Below, one piece after another: positions 10,065 to 19,931 of a DNA stretch of 64,000 bases. The DNA is taken from assembly GCA_010405405.1 (NCBI GenBank), contig MU004244.1:499895-563894 (forward strand), read 5' to 3'. Below the pieces are notes generated by a model. That model saw nothing but the letters and a program-made list of their open reading frames with translations. It was not told the DNA's origin and searched no databases. The stretch's first letter is position 1, and each line of letters opens with the position of its first letter. This DNA is from Microthyrium microscopicum (Eukaryota; Ascomycota; Dothideomycetes; Microthyriales; Microthyriaceae). Position numbers and translations under genes: made by a program.

Positions 10065-10589
10065 TCAAACACCATCTTCGAGCCCTTCGCCCTTGAGCAG
10101 TTGTCCGTTGACTTCTAATGGTTGGATTGGGAAGACGACCCATACGATTCGCACCCATTGTGTGGTGCTGCGGTTGAACCATTGGTGCATTGTTGCTCGT
10201 TGGACAATTGTATCTCCTGCTTTTAGAACTCGTCGTTCTCCGCTGTCGAGGAGGAGTTCTGCTTCGCCCTCGATGACAGTCCCGTAGTCCATTGTGAGTG
10301 TTCGATGCATTGGTGTTGATCCGCCAGGTGGTTGCTCAGTGCGGCGGAAGCAGACGCCAGTAGCCTGTACTGCAATCATAGATTTATTTGCCGCGGAAAA
10401 GCTGGCTGTTTCCGCGAGATCTTGCGTGAGATCAACGGGTATGCTGGATGCGACGTGGAGATCTGCGAAGCCTGATGTTTTGAAGTTTGGGTGTGATGAG
10501 GCTTCATCTTGGGTAAAGACGGATCTGCCATCAGGGGCGTTGGTGGTGATGAGACTCTGTGGCATTGAAAGTCCGAAAGGGTGAGCCAT
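10065..10589 (-). CDS. Small cupin-domain protein (174 aa)
   Basis: Single exon with ATG at 10589. The C-terminal half has the conserved cupin barrel: motif 1 spans PPGGSTPMHRTLTMDYGTVI with EGEAELLLDSG, and motif 2 is GDTIVQRATMHQWFN, giving His and Glu candidates for metal binding. One His of the classic HxH pair is replaced (MHRT), so the metal site may be partial. Proteins of this size in fungi are usually annotated as cupin_2 proteins with unknown substrates. It lies tail-to-tail with the YCII gene and downstream of the DNA glycosylase on the same strand. Confidence 0.85.
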   Translation of the reverse strand: MAHPFGLSMPQSLITTNAPDGRSVFTQDEASSHPNFKTSGFADLHVASSIPVDLTQDLAETASFSAANKSMIAVQATGVCFRRTEQPPGGSTPMHRTLTMDYGTVIEGEAELLLDSGERRVLKAGDTIVQRATMHQWFNRSTTQWVRIVWVVFPIQPLEVNGQLLKGEGLEDGV

Positions 10590-10864
10590 TGCTTTGGCTA
10601 TTGGAGATTATTGTTGGTAAATCTAGGTAGAGAGTGCAGATTCCCGGGGCGATTTCAATCTCTTTAAATGTATGCAGAGTTAGTAAATCCAAAGCTGAAG
10701 TTGCAAGTTGTTAGACTCGTCATGTTAGGTGCCTGAGAGGGTTGATCATCGGTGTCCATAAATGGCAGGCGAGAAACATTAATCGCACTTTATACGACAA
10801 GAAACACGATATGACGTTGATATTTTGATTGAATGTGTTTGAAAAAACTGCGTATGAAGGCGAG

Positions 10865-12206
10865 TTAACTCAAGGCGTCGAGGTTTACGTCTTCCATTCT
10901 CCACATGTACCACATGAATAAACTCCTATTCAAATGAGTTAATAGGCATAGTCCGGATACGTTGTAGATATGATACTCACCTGTATGGCACAAATTTACT
11001 TGCAATATCCAGCATATCTTGTTCGGACATATATTTCCACTTGCCGCCTCCTTTGGCCTTCAACTTACTCACGTCTTTTCCAATGTAGGCGGCCATACCT
11101 CTCTGCACGCCAAGGTCGCCAGTGGAGAAGATGTCCATTCGTTTCAATGAGAAACAAGCAAACATTTCTACACTCCAGCGTCCTAGGCCTCTTACTGCTA
11201 TAAGCTTTTCGAGTAGCTCCTCATCGGAGGCATCAATGAGCATTTGGGAGCTGAGCTCTCCAGATACAAACTTCTCCGAGAGCCCTGTGATATACTCGGC
11301 TTTTCTTTGAGAAAGCCCAGCTGTCCGCAGAGTCTCAATGTCTTTCTCAAGGATTTGAGCAGGCGTAGGAAAATGTCTGGGGTTGGGCTTCGCAGGTTCT
11401 GGAAATAATCCGATGAACTTCCGCTTGATAGAAGCGGCGGCAGCGCCAGATACCTGCTGAGATATGATACTGCTGCAAAGTGAAGAGAACGGATTGATCT
11501 CCTCCTGCAGTCCTTCTGGACTGAACACAGAGCAATGATGCTTGTCTATGGCAGCCTTGAGTCTTGGATCAACAGAGCACAAATGGTCGCAGGCTGTCTT
11601 CAACAGATTATCTGTGGTTGTGACATCCGACTTGGCTGCTGTGTTTGGCGTCATTTCAAACAGATCGCTAGGATATGCTTTGACAACTCGTGAACCCCCT
11701 GGCGTCTGTAACGGTGCGTTTGTCGCCAAAGGGTTTGCTTGTCGAGGACGAGAAGTCTTCTTCGGTGTCACTGCTGGCTCAGCCATTGCCTTGGCCGCGG
11801 AAGGCGTCGGAGTCGATGGCGGCGGTGATTTGGCAGCCCTTGCGCGTTTCTTTGGAGTCTTGATCTCATCTCGTTCTTGTGATTCAGTCGCCGTGACTGA
11901 TGCCTTGCGCTTTCCTCGAACAGCTTTGACTGGTGGTGGCATCACCGTAGACGCATCCGGATCAGATTTGAACTTTTTGGCTTTCTTGCCATTTCCAGCT
12001 AATTTGGAAGCTACCGGAGCTTCCACGTTGGTGCCATTGATCTCGACATCCTTGGACTGATTACTGAGCCTGGTCGATCGTCGAGTACTCATGGTGCGCA
12101 GTATAGTGAGTCGTCGGTGTCGAAATGATAGCGACAAAATACAGCTTCCGGTTGAGGCAAATCTGGATGCGTATCTGATGGCGCTTCGATCAGTTATTCC
12201 CAGCAT
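10865..12206 (-). CDS. mag1: DNA-3-methyladenine glycosylase, HhH-GPD superfamily (AlkA/Mag1 type)
   Basis: Complement(10865..10925, 10981..12206), 428 aa. The intron 10980..10926 has a GTGAGT donor and AATAG acceptor; the last exon adds SLFMWYMWRMEDVN, the normal Mag1 end. The helix-hairpin-helix reads VRGLGRWSVEM and is followed by the catalytic Asp in FSTGDLGVQRG. It excises alkylated purines as the first step of base excision repair. Residues ~40-200 are a basic, Pro/Ser/Lys-rich extension absent from yeast Mag1. Two starts are possible: M1 at 12206, whose 38-residue leader resembles a mitochondrial presequence, and M39 at 12092 (MSTRRSTRLSNQ), which would give a nuclear form. Confidence 0.92.
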
Positions 12207-13432
12207 AAACCAGCATAAACTGACAAAGTTGAGATGAAGATCGCAAAACGCAAGTGGCGGGCACGCGTCTCAGCCAAGACGGCGAACTCCAGAACACGAA
12301 ATGAATACGATGTCACGTGCAGCCACTTCCAAATTGATATGCTATATGGCGTGCAGTTTATTTATTTCAAATAAATGATCTTGGACAAGCCTCTCTGTTT
12401 GAAGCTGTTGTTTTTAATCCAATGAGCTAGATACGATATTGAGGTTGGAGACGTATCAGATCCACGGCGGTTGCGTTGAAATTTCCATTCGCTCGACCCT
12501 TGATGCTGCAACAACTCCTCACTTTTACAGCGTGCTCCATCAACCGTTCGATCTTCTACGAGCTGGAGCAGTGCTCTTTCCCCATGTTCGAAAACAATGG
12601 TGGCCATTTGGGTAGCGCGCCCATCGAACGTGATGTTGGCACTAGTCTTAGACAAGACTAGTGCAGCCTTGCGATGAATGTCGCATACTAACATTACGGT
12701 TCTTTCTTTCCAACTTGCAACCTGTCCCATGGCTTTGCGCTTCTTTAATACTCTGTGAGCCGGAGTGTTCTCTCTCTGGCGTCAGAATTATGAGCTGTTA
12801 AGTTCTCGCTCCCATCGACCGTGATGGCTGTTATGAAGCTTCCCCGGCAGCAGAACAGAAGCCACACTTCGTTAATGTATATCATGCCCCATGAGAACTG
12901 TATTCCTCGGGTTATAGGAAATGCTATGGGAAACATCGCTGTTTATGGAGCACCACTTCGAAAGACGCATTTTCTTGGGGTCAGAGAGGTGTCGGCGCCA
13001 TGAGAACCGGACCAGAACCGAAGGAGCATCGCTCCAGCGCAGTCACTGAACCTTTGCGAACCTCTTACATGACACTTCAGCCAGACGACTTTTTGCTCTA
13101 GTGGAATGACAAGGGATCATTCATGAGTAAAGGCTGTTGACATGAGAGCGGGTATTGAGGTAGAGATGTTGAAAGTCTTTGTTCTACTCATATAACACAA
13201 TGGCCCTCTAAGCTGCCAATAGCACAATGCTCTTTGTCCCTGATCTTCCGTCACTGCTTGGTACTTTTGAAACTAATTGAGACGAAAATACACAAATAGC
13301 CCCCTAGCATCGTTCTCATTCGATGTAGTCAAGCAACATTGCGTAGAAGAATTCCGGACTGGTCAGGGTAATTGTATCGACCAGATCATAAAGCTTCAAC
13401 ACCTCCTCAAGACTTGCACCAAAGGTATTCAC
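12207..13432. other. No intact gene; repeated short coding-like relics
   Basis: Minus-strand frames at 12362-12730 and 12745-12936 each carry a short block, ANITFDGR and AITVDGSE, that resembles AVLDIAFDGS further on at about 13690-13725 and ADIAFDGN at about 22420 (+). They look like shreds of one short repeated sequence rather than working genes. The left part carries the promoter of the glycosylase gene. Confidence 0.4.
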
Positions 13433-13663
13433 ATGAGTACACCAGCCATGGGAGGCAGTCACTGGGGCAGCCTTCTCAAGAGTAACCGATCCGCCGACAT
13501 CATTGAGCCTTTCACGCAGGCTGAGTGGGACGAGTTGCGCGCTGTTCAGGCGAAGTACGAGGCAGATGTCAAGACCGCTCTGGACCTCGGCATAACAATC
13601 GGCCGCTTTATGCAACTTAAAGAGGAGGAGCGATTGGTACTTGATGAAGACCCATTATCGTAG
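13433..13663 (+). CDS. Possible small protein of unknown function (76 aa)
   Basis: From the ATG at 13433 the frame encodes MSTPAMGGSHWGSLLKSNR and then an acidic, helical C-terminal part (FTQAEWDELRAVQAKYEADV). The frame is open further upstream to 13277 but lacks a better start. No domain is recognised. The composition is coding-like, yet the region around it is full of relics, so this may also be a fragment. Confidence 0.3.
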   Translation: MSTPAMGGSHWGSLLKSNRSADIIEPFTQAEWDELRAVQAKYEADVKTALDLGITIGRFMQLKEEERLVLDEDPLS

Positions 13664-14063
13664 GAAAGTCTTGTTCTGAATGGGAGTCGACGCCACAAGG
13701 AACATGCTCCCATCGAATGCGATGTCTAGCACCGCTCCTTCTAAGTAGTTTCCTTCCAAATGATTATCACATTCAGTCTTCGTAACTCTTTTCTGAAATA
13801 TCAAATGGGGGCTGAAGTAATCGATGACTAAATATAGCTAATAGGAGCGTGGCAGTTATCTTGTCGACCTATTGACAAACAAAATCAAAAACACTTTACT
13901 GTCTGAACTCTGAATTAAAGAACAGGGATTTGTAAGGCAATCTATGAAGCTCGAAATAGCCCTTTCCACCGGATGACCCAAAAGATTATCTAGAAAGGAC
14001 GGTCCTCATCATTCGTCCATAATTGACCCCAATCTTAATCATCAGACCAGTATGTCAATTGTA
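13664..14063. other. Intergenic, with a single MITE-A-like arm
   Basis: At 13841-13878 the sequence GGAGCGTGGCAGTTATCTTG followed by TCGACCTATTGACA resembles the outer end of MITE family A; a partner arm was not found. A minus-strand stop-free stretch at about 13655-13800 (containing AVLDIAFDGSMF) is treated as a relic. Confidence 0.4.
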
Positions 14064-14773
14064 TCAAACGCACTTCTCCCACGCTTTTGACATCACGGGT
14101 TGATACTTATGAAAGTATAGGTCGATGAGTTTGGGTCGTTGAGGATGTTCATAATCATCGTCATGGATATACCTATAAAATTCCATAAACTCGATCCACT
14201 CCCGGAAATATGGCTTTTCATATTTCTTCAAGGCCCGTCTCAGCCAGTGCCAGTCCGCAGGAAACGAGAACCAGCGTAATCGGTACGATTGCATATACAC
14301 GTACTAGCTAATGTTAGGACTGACACGCAACAAAGACTGTAACCTACCTGGTGCATTCGGACCGGATCCTGAGCCACTCTAGTCACGATGTCGACCTTCT
14401 GCCAGAGCTCTAGCCATTCCTTCCATTCTCCAAACCATGGCTCATTTTGGTGTTTTCGGTCGAACTTCTCTCCTTGGTGCATCCATTGTCGTTCATACTT
14501 TTTAAAGGATGGTTGCAATTTCGCGCTGGCTTGTTGAAAAAGTTCTAGGTCGGCACCTGTTAAGCTCTCCTCTACATTAGGTGCGGTCGCGGTCTCTCTC
14601 GTAAAATCATCCGAATGATCGCCCAGATTAGCTTCATCCAGGACTTGAGTTGGTGGTATAGAACAAGGACAGGCTTGACATTTGACGCATCGTGAGCCTG
14701 TATAAGTAGAGGGGATGGGAGATTCCATTTGCCTGTCGATTAGTGAAAAGATCACCGGCTGATAGAAAAGCAT
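14064..14773 (-). CDS. Unknown Trp-rich protein
   Basis: Complement(14064..14303, 14348..14773). The 44-nt intron (14347..14304) has a GTAGGT donor, CTAAC branch site and TAG acceptor, and joins MHQ to YVYMQSYRLRWF in phase. The longest form starts at 14773, but the ATG at 14728 (MESPIPSTYTG) is the more likely start, giving about 206 aa. A Cys cluster (RCVKCQACPC) lies near the N-terminus. The rest is rich in Trp, Glu and Lys, with two loosely similar blocks, EWKEWLELWQK and EWIEFMEFYRY, which suggests an internal duplication. No family is recognised. Confidence 0.6.
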
Positions 14774-15295
14774 CGTAGATTTTTGTTCCTGGGGAGATAT
14801 AAGAGAGAAACCACGGAACTTGTTGCTGAAAGCGGCGCGGCTTTAAAATTCTTTTGTTTGTGGCAACGATTACGCCCTTTCTGATATTGGTACGCTGGTG
14901 GCTTGCTATCGAATCTCAACCATTGAACTCACTAGCTTGTCCTGTCAATCACCGAATCGTAATAGAAATGTATTAAAAGTTCTCTAACTCACGACTTCAC
15001 AGCTTCCTCTATCTGTCATTCGCTAGCACGTCAACACTTTCCGTCCCTGGAGGTTTACCATCCTACTTCACTTGAAATCTCCCAACCTGTTAACATGCTA
15101 TGATATCCAGCGGGAATGAATCACTTGTGTATTCTACGAAGAGCACTTGACATCTTATCTGGGTTCTACATTACACCGCATGGACCTATGTGCTTGGTAC
15201 GCGAAGACGATTGGATTTCATACTTCTATTAGCCGCCTAACTACAACGAAAACGATTGGTCCACTTTCAGACTTGCAATTTTGGAAAGTGATGAT
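14774..15295. other. Intergenic; nothing recognised
   Basis: This holds the presumed promoter of the Trp-rich gene and the 3' flank of the DJ-1/PfpI gene. No repeat or open frame worth reporting was seen. Confidence 0.5.
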
Positions 15296-16079
15296 TTAGG
15301 ACTTGATAGCCTCGACTATGGCTTTCCCAACTCCAGCCGCACTGTTGGGGTTCTGGCCAGTGATTAAACGGCCAGATTTGCCTACGACGATCTTTTCACC
15401 CCAAGGCTCCGTCGCTTTCTCGAATTTGCCCCCGTTCTTCTTAAGCACATCCTCAAGCAAAGCGGGCATGTACTTGCTAAGTTGCACTTGGTCTTCTTCC
15501 ACGTTGGTGAAACCTGTGACAGGGGAGGAGTCCACCAGATAAGATCCATCGCTCAGTTTGACGTTTGCGAGCGCAATGGGGCCATGACAGACGGCACTGA
15601 CGACTTTGCCAGCCTCCCAAAACTCTTTGATGATAGCCTGGCTCTCATGATCTAGAGCCAAGTCGAACATTGGGCCATGGCCTCCCACATAGAAGATTGC
15701 AGCAAAGTCCTTGGCTTTCCCGGCGAAGTCGCTGAGTTTTGAAGTGTTCTTCCACAAGGCTGACTGATCCTTGTGGAAGGCTACAGACTCTTTGTCTTCT
15801 TTGAACATCTCGACCGAACTTGGGTCTAGAGGTGCTTCGCCACCTTTCGGAGAGGCGACGATGACCTCGGCATGGGGAGACACTTGATTGTATGGATGGG
15901 CCTGCCATTGTTAGCAGAAAATTCGGACTTGACAAATACGACATCTTCGCGGGTTTCATGGTATCATTCACGGTCAAACTTACAAACTCTGGGAGATACC
16001 AACCGGTAGGATGAGGTTTGCCGCCTTCATCGAAGCTTGAGCACGATGACAGGACGAACAGTACTTTTGGTTTTGACAT
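15296..16079 (-). CDS. DJ-1/PfpI-superfamily protein, Hsp31-like (probable glyoxalase III/chaperone)
   Basis: Complement(15296..15901, 15984..16079), 233 aa. The 82-nt intron (15983..15902; GTAAGT, CTAAC, CAG) joins the first exon, ending GWYLPEF, to AHPYNQVSPHAEV. The nucleophile elbow is visible in VVSAVCHGPIAL (Cys followed by His), and the Glu of DEGGKPHPTGWYLPEF corresponds to the catalytic-site Glu of the Hsp31 branch. GHGPMFDL matches the conserved oxyanion region. Yeast Hsp31-type proteins convert methylglyoxal to lactate without glutathione and protect against stress; that role is inferred here from family membership. Confidence 0.92.
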
Positions 16080-16847
16080 CCTTGATTGTTGATTCAAGAT
16101 ATTTCTGAAATTTGAGGAAGGTTGTTTGATGGTTAAATGATTTCGCTGTGTTAACTCAATGGTGATGTCACGATGAAGTTGGCCACACTCGTTGCGGATC
16201 ATTTGTGCGGGGATTGGAGTGGAGCTCAGCCTTGTCAGCCTTATAGGCTACTAAGGGGCTCACAAGATAAACGACAAGCTTTCATAATAACTGGTTAGCT
16301 TTAGGATGAGCAGATTTATTTACCAGAAAATCAATATGATAAAAGCATTCTTCCCAATGAATGCGCGAAACTATTGTATTGACCCAGCATCGAAGGCGGT
16401 GGGAATTAAGAGCATCTTTCGTCATAAAGTGCGATGGGAGACGCTGTAGTTTATGAGCATTAGGAGCACTCCGTTTATTTTGACGACTCGATGTTGCATC
16501 AGTAACTCATTAGTACCTTTCTACAATGTTTCCCAGGCTCATTATGTATATTTGATGCCTGCAGCTCGATATCCTCGAGAATTACAACTATCAACTACCA
16601 CGTTCAGCATCGACTTTCGCCGTATAAGGTCGCCACCGTGTCATTCACCGCACTCGCTGGGTGCGTGCCCTCAGTTCTGTCGACCAATTGACTGAATCGC
16701 ACCTTCCTCAAAATTCACGGCATCGTGAGCAACTTCCCTAATACTAAGAAATCGCACAAACCACATCAAATTCCCACAGATTCAAAATCCAAATACCCAC
16801 CTGCACTTACTTCAATATCCGCGTCAATCATTCTTCACAACCCCACC
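16080..16847. other. Divergent promoter region; nothing further recognised
   Basis: It separates the DJ-1/PfpI gene (-) from the next plus-strand gene. No repeat, RNA gene or convincing open frame was seen. Confidence 0.5.
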
Positions 16848-17438
16848 ATGCGTTCAAACCAGCACTCCGATGATCGTCCAGCACTAACCGCCCCGTTGTC
16901 TCCAGATAAGAGTTCATCTACGTCAGTACTCATCGAGGCGCCCGCACCCAATGCAACAGCAAGCGTCCTCTTGAGCGACACTGTGGACCGCTCTTCATAC
17001 TTATATGGCACGTATCCAAATAAACCAGAGCACGAGTGGACAGAAGGCGACTACCAACACATCAGTGACCAATTTGTGCTGAAATTTGGCCCCTTGAACG
17101 TAAAGCCTCTTCGAAGAAACGAAGACGGAAAAGTGGTTGGATTTCACTGCGTCAACTTTCCAGGACCGCCCGATTTTGGCATACCAACCGTGAGCATGAT
17201 TCGCGATCCCAATGCCGAATGTACTTGGAGAAACGCAGAGGAAGTTCCGGTCACTGAAATAGTCCATCGCGACGCCGAGGGTTGGCGAGTGTTGGTCTGT
17301 CCACAAACGATTGCTTCCGACAGAAGGGGGACACGGTTACGAAACTATTCATTAGTTGGGCTATTCTCTACCTGTGTAGCAATGAAAAGAATTGTGACGA
17401 TCTTCGTAGTCCGTCTTACGTGTGAATTAAGAATTTGA
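16848..17438 (+). CDS. Hypothetical protein (196 aa)
   Basis: The frame is open from 16725 but the first ATG, in a good CACCATG context, is at 16848. The N-terminal 60 residues are Ser/Pro/Thr-rich and probably disordered; the middle is more ordered (LYGTYPNKPEHEWTEGDY, FVLKFGPLNVKPLRR, FHCVNFPGPPDFG). The last ~45 residues (from TIASDRRGTRLRNYS on) look less coding-like and run towards the AT-rich island, so the true C-terminus may be lost or spliced differently. No family is recognised. Confidence 0.45.
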   Translation: MRSNQHSDDRPALTAPLSPDKSSSTSVLIEAPAPNATASVLLSDTVDRSSYLYGTYPNKPEHEWTEGDYQHISDQFVLKFGPLNVKPLRRNEDGKVVGFHCVNFPGPPDFGIPTVSMIRDPNAECTWRNAEEVPVTEIVHRDAEGWRVLVCPQTIASDRRGTRLRNYSLVGLFSTCVAMKRIVTIFVVRLTCELRI

Positions 17439-18525
17439 ATAATCTATTTACCTAGCTGGTAGAATCTCAGGAGTCAAGTCAAGCCGGCCAGTCGCACGAT
17501 GATCCCTTCAGCTACGATGTTTCCCATGACACTTCTTAAAGAATGACCAGAACTTTCAGAGAGTACGTTGGATAGTAGGGAGATTGCCGAAAGCTATGAG
17601 GTCAAAGTTCCGTGTCTATTTGACAGTCATAATAGACAATACAGTTGATGGAAGCAGACCCATCATCTACCGTAGCATGGAGGGGGGAGTAGCAGACTTG
17701 ATCTTTTGATGAAACTACATTACCTTTTGAACCCTTTCTAGAAGTCTATATTTGTCTAGAATATAATGTCTTGAGTAGATCTTATGTTCTGTAAATAAAA
17801 GCACTTATAAGTAAAGATAAAGAAGGTATAATAGGATGTTAGCAAGAACGAAAGTGTAAAGTTTAAGAGCTAAATAGATTAGAGGCTATATATATAAGCT
17901 TAGTAATTTATCTTTATTATTATAAAACCCCTAGTAAAACGTAGTTATAAATCTGCCTCGCCTAACTAAGCTATAGCGTATTAATCTAGCCTCCTTTATA
18001 GTTCAAATTGTAATTTATAAAAAAAAAGTACTTATTGCTAATTATCTTGCTCTCTTAATTCTTTATTAAATTTAATAGTGATTTTTTTTGCCCCTCTTTA
18101 TAGCTAAAAAATAGCTAAAACATAGTTTTTTTAGAAAATGCTTTTATAGACAGAAAATATAGGTTTTCTAAAATAGGTATCTTCTCTAAGAAAGCGGCAT
18201 CGATTATACCTCTCTACAGAATACACATTTTCTAGTTTAGAAGCTTGATAGGACGATCACTAGTAAATTTCCTTTACCCCCCCTCGCGCGCTACGGTACC
18301 TAGGTACCCAGCCGAACAGAATCCTGTCGTTTTTTATGATGTTATATTACTATTATGTCAACAGCGAAATAACCGCATGGTCTCACGATAATGTCACGTA
18401 AACTTCGGTGAGAGTCGCAGTTAGCAACTTTCGTGATTGCATGTAAATCTCTTGCTTTGCTACAGACTTAAGGATGAAGGCCATTCAGTATCTGACTGAC
18501 CCAGACCCGAAGCCCATATCAACTA
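17439..18525. repeat. AT-rich island resembling a RIP-mutated repeat (core about 17700-18240)
   Basis: The core is dominated by TA, TTA and CTA steps, homopolymer A and T runs and almost no open frames, in contrast to the ~47% GC look of the flanks. This is the footprint of repeat-induced point mutation on an old repeat. No transposon protein can be read from it. To its right are a C-run and a 14-bp palindrome GGTACCTAGGTACC at 18295-18308. Confidence 0.6.
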
Positions 18526-18672
18526 CCGTTTTTACCCTTTCAGTTGGGACATGCTAGCGCGCTTTTTTTTGCTGGTGGCGCTCTGAGTTTAGGCAGTGAC
18601 TCGCTATCGCTTGCGGACAAACCTCGCCTAAAAACCCGCGCTAGCATGTCCCAACTGAAAGGGTAAAAACGG
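18526..18672. mobile_element. 147-bp MITE with perfect 36-bp terminal inverted repeats and TA target duplication
   Basis: The ends are CCGTTTTTACCC... and ...GGGTAAAAACGG; the first 36 bases (18526-18561) are the exact reverse complement of the last 36 (18637-18672). TA dinucleotides flank both sides (18524-18525 and 18673-18674), as expected for a Tc1/mariner-type insertion. The interior is ~75 bp, non-coding, with a further imperfect inverted repeat (GTTTAGGC / GCCTAAAAAC). Identical arms and an intact target duplication indicate a recent insertion. Confidence 0.92.
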
Positions 18673-19235
18673 TATGTTTACAGACATTCACCCATCGACC
18701 CATGAATCTTCAGCTTCAAGCCTTTCCCAGCATAATCCAATATATCCGTACACGTAGGTACATACCATGGGAAGCTCAATATACTAGCCGCATATGCTAG
18801 TGACGTGCATATTAACAGCGCGATAGCCATCTATATCACCGAAAGCACCGACTGCGCACGCAAGGATACGCGTCCAGCAACATCAGGGCTAAATGCACAA
18901 GCAAAACAAAAACATCACAACAAGTAAACAATTGAAGATCAATCACAGATAGGGCACACGATTTTTTCTAAAGAGCAAAACTCCATTCCATTAACTATGC
19001 ACATGACTCAAACTACACTGTGATCCAAACTGCTTTCCTTCGATTAACAATAAGGGGCTGATGGGGCAGGTAGGTGAGCCGTGGTTCTGTACGGGTTGAA
19101 AAATGTAACACGGGAAAAGTGTATGCACATTCTGGCGGTGGGGAAACTTTACAATGCCACCTTGATTGCGATTATCTGGAATGAGAATTAGTTATGTTTG
19201 CATGAGTAGTGATGAAGTGAGCTTACCAGTTGCAT

Positions 19236-19931
19236 TTACAAGCGGGAGCCGTGAACGATCTTGTAGTCGACGCAGAGCTCACGTCCCTCATCGGAAAGGA
19301 CAAGGACGCGAATGCTACCACGACCATTGTCGAACGAGTCAGAAAGACGGGAGTACAAGCCGCTCTGGTCAAGAACTGGGAGAGCCTGCTTGACATCACC
19401 AGTCTCAGTCATGGCGACAATGCATCCGTCATCACGGATATCGAGCACGCGGTATTGCTTGAAGACCGGGCCCAACATGTTCTGGACAATGACGGATGGG
19501 GCAGGGTTGGAGATGAAGGAAGATTCCTCGTGAAGTTGCTTGGTGAACAAGTCAACACCGAGGTAACGGTGCTGGCCAGTCTGGGACGAGGTGGTGATGC
19601 GGATGACCTGGCAAGGGCGGCCCTGCAGGATCAAGAGATCGCCAATGCGGATGTGGTGGCATGGGATGGTGATGGTGTTTGGAGAGGCCATCTTTTCGGC
19701 TGGTCGGATGGGTGCTGGGGCGCAGTTGACACGGTCTGAGCCTCGGGGGATGGAAACTTTACGTTCTTCGACGGTGATTTCTTGACGGGAAGATTCTTCA
19801 CCGGCGTGAGAGTGGGCGTGGTGGTGGTGACGGAGGGAGGGTCCGTGGATGGGGTGAGCGATACGTTCAGCTACGCGTTGGACACCACGTCGGAAGGAGT
19901 GGTAGTGGCCGTCGTCGTCGTAGTATCCCAT
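19236..19931 (-). CDS. hex1: Woronin body major protein Hex1 (AUG-initiated form, 231 aa)
   Basis: From the ATG at 19931 (MGYYDDDGHYHSFRRGVQRV) the protein has a His-rich N-terminal part (LRHHHHAHSHAGEE), then the eIF5A-like HEX1 core: TITIPCHHIRIGDLLILQGR, YLGVDLFTKQLHEESSF and MLGPVFKQYRVLDIRDDG. It ends in SRL, the peroxisomal targeting signal of Hex1. Hex1 self-assembles into the crystalline core of Woronin bodies, which plug septal pores after hyphal wounding. The reading frame is open far upstream through a spliced 5' region (see 19932-20937). A 51-nt intron (19226..19176; GTAAGC..CAG) probably lies in the 3' UTR, with its donor 10 nt after the stop. Confidence 0.95.
   Translation of the reverse strand: MGYYDDDGHYHSFRRGVQRVAERIAHPIHGPSLRHHHHAHSHAGEESSRQEITVEERKVSIPRGSDRVNCAPAPIRPAEKMASPNTITIPCHHIRIGDLLILQGRPCQVIRITTSSQTGQHRYLGVDLFTKQLHEESSFISNPAPSVIVQNMLGPVFKQYRVLDIRDDGCIVAMTETGDVKQALPVLDQSGLYSRLSDSFDNGRGSIRVLVLSDEGRELCVDYKIVHGSRL

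Noticed and set aside
11542-12060. 172-codon plus-strand frame
   Set aside because: It is antisense to the low-complexity part of the DNA glycosylase gene and has no independent support.
19230-19739. 169-codon plus-strand frame
   Set aside because: It is antisense to the conserved hex1 core and explained by it.
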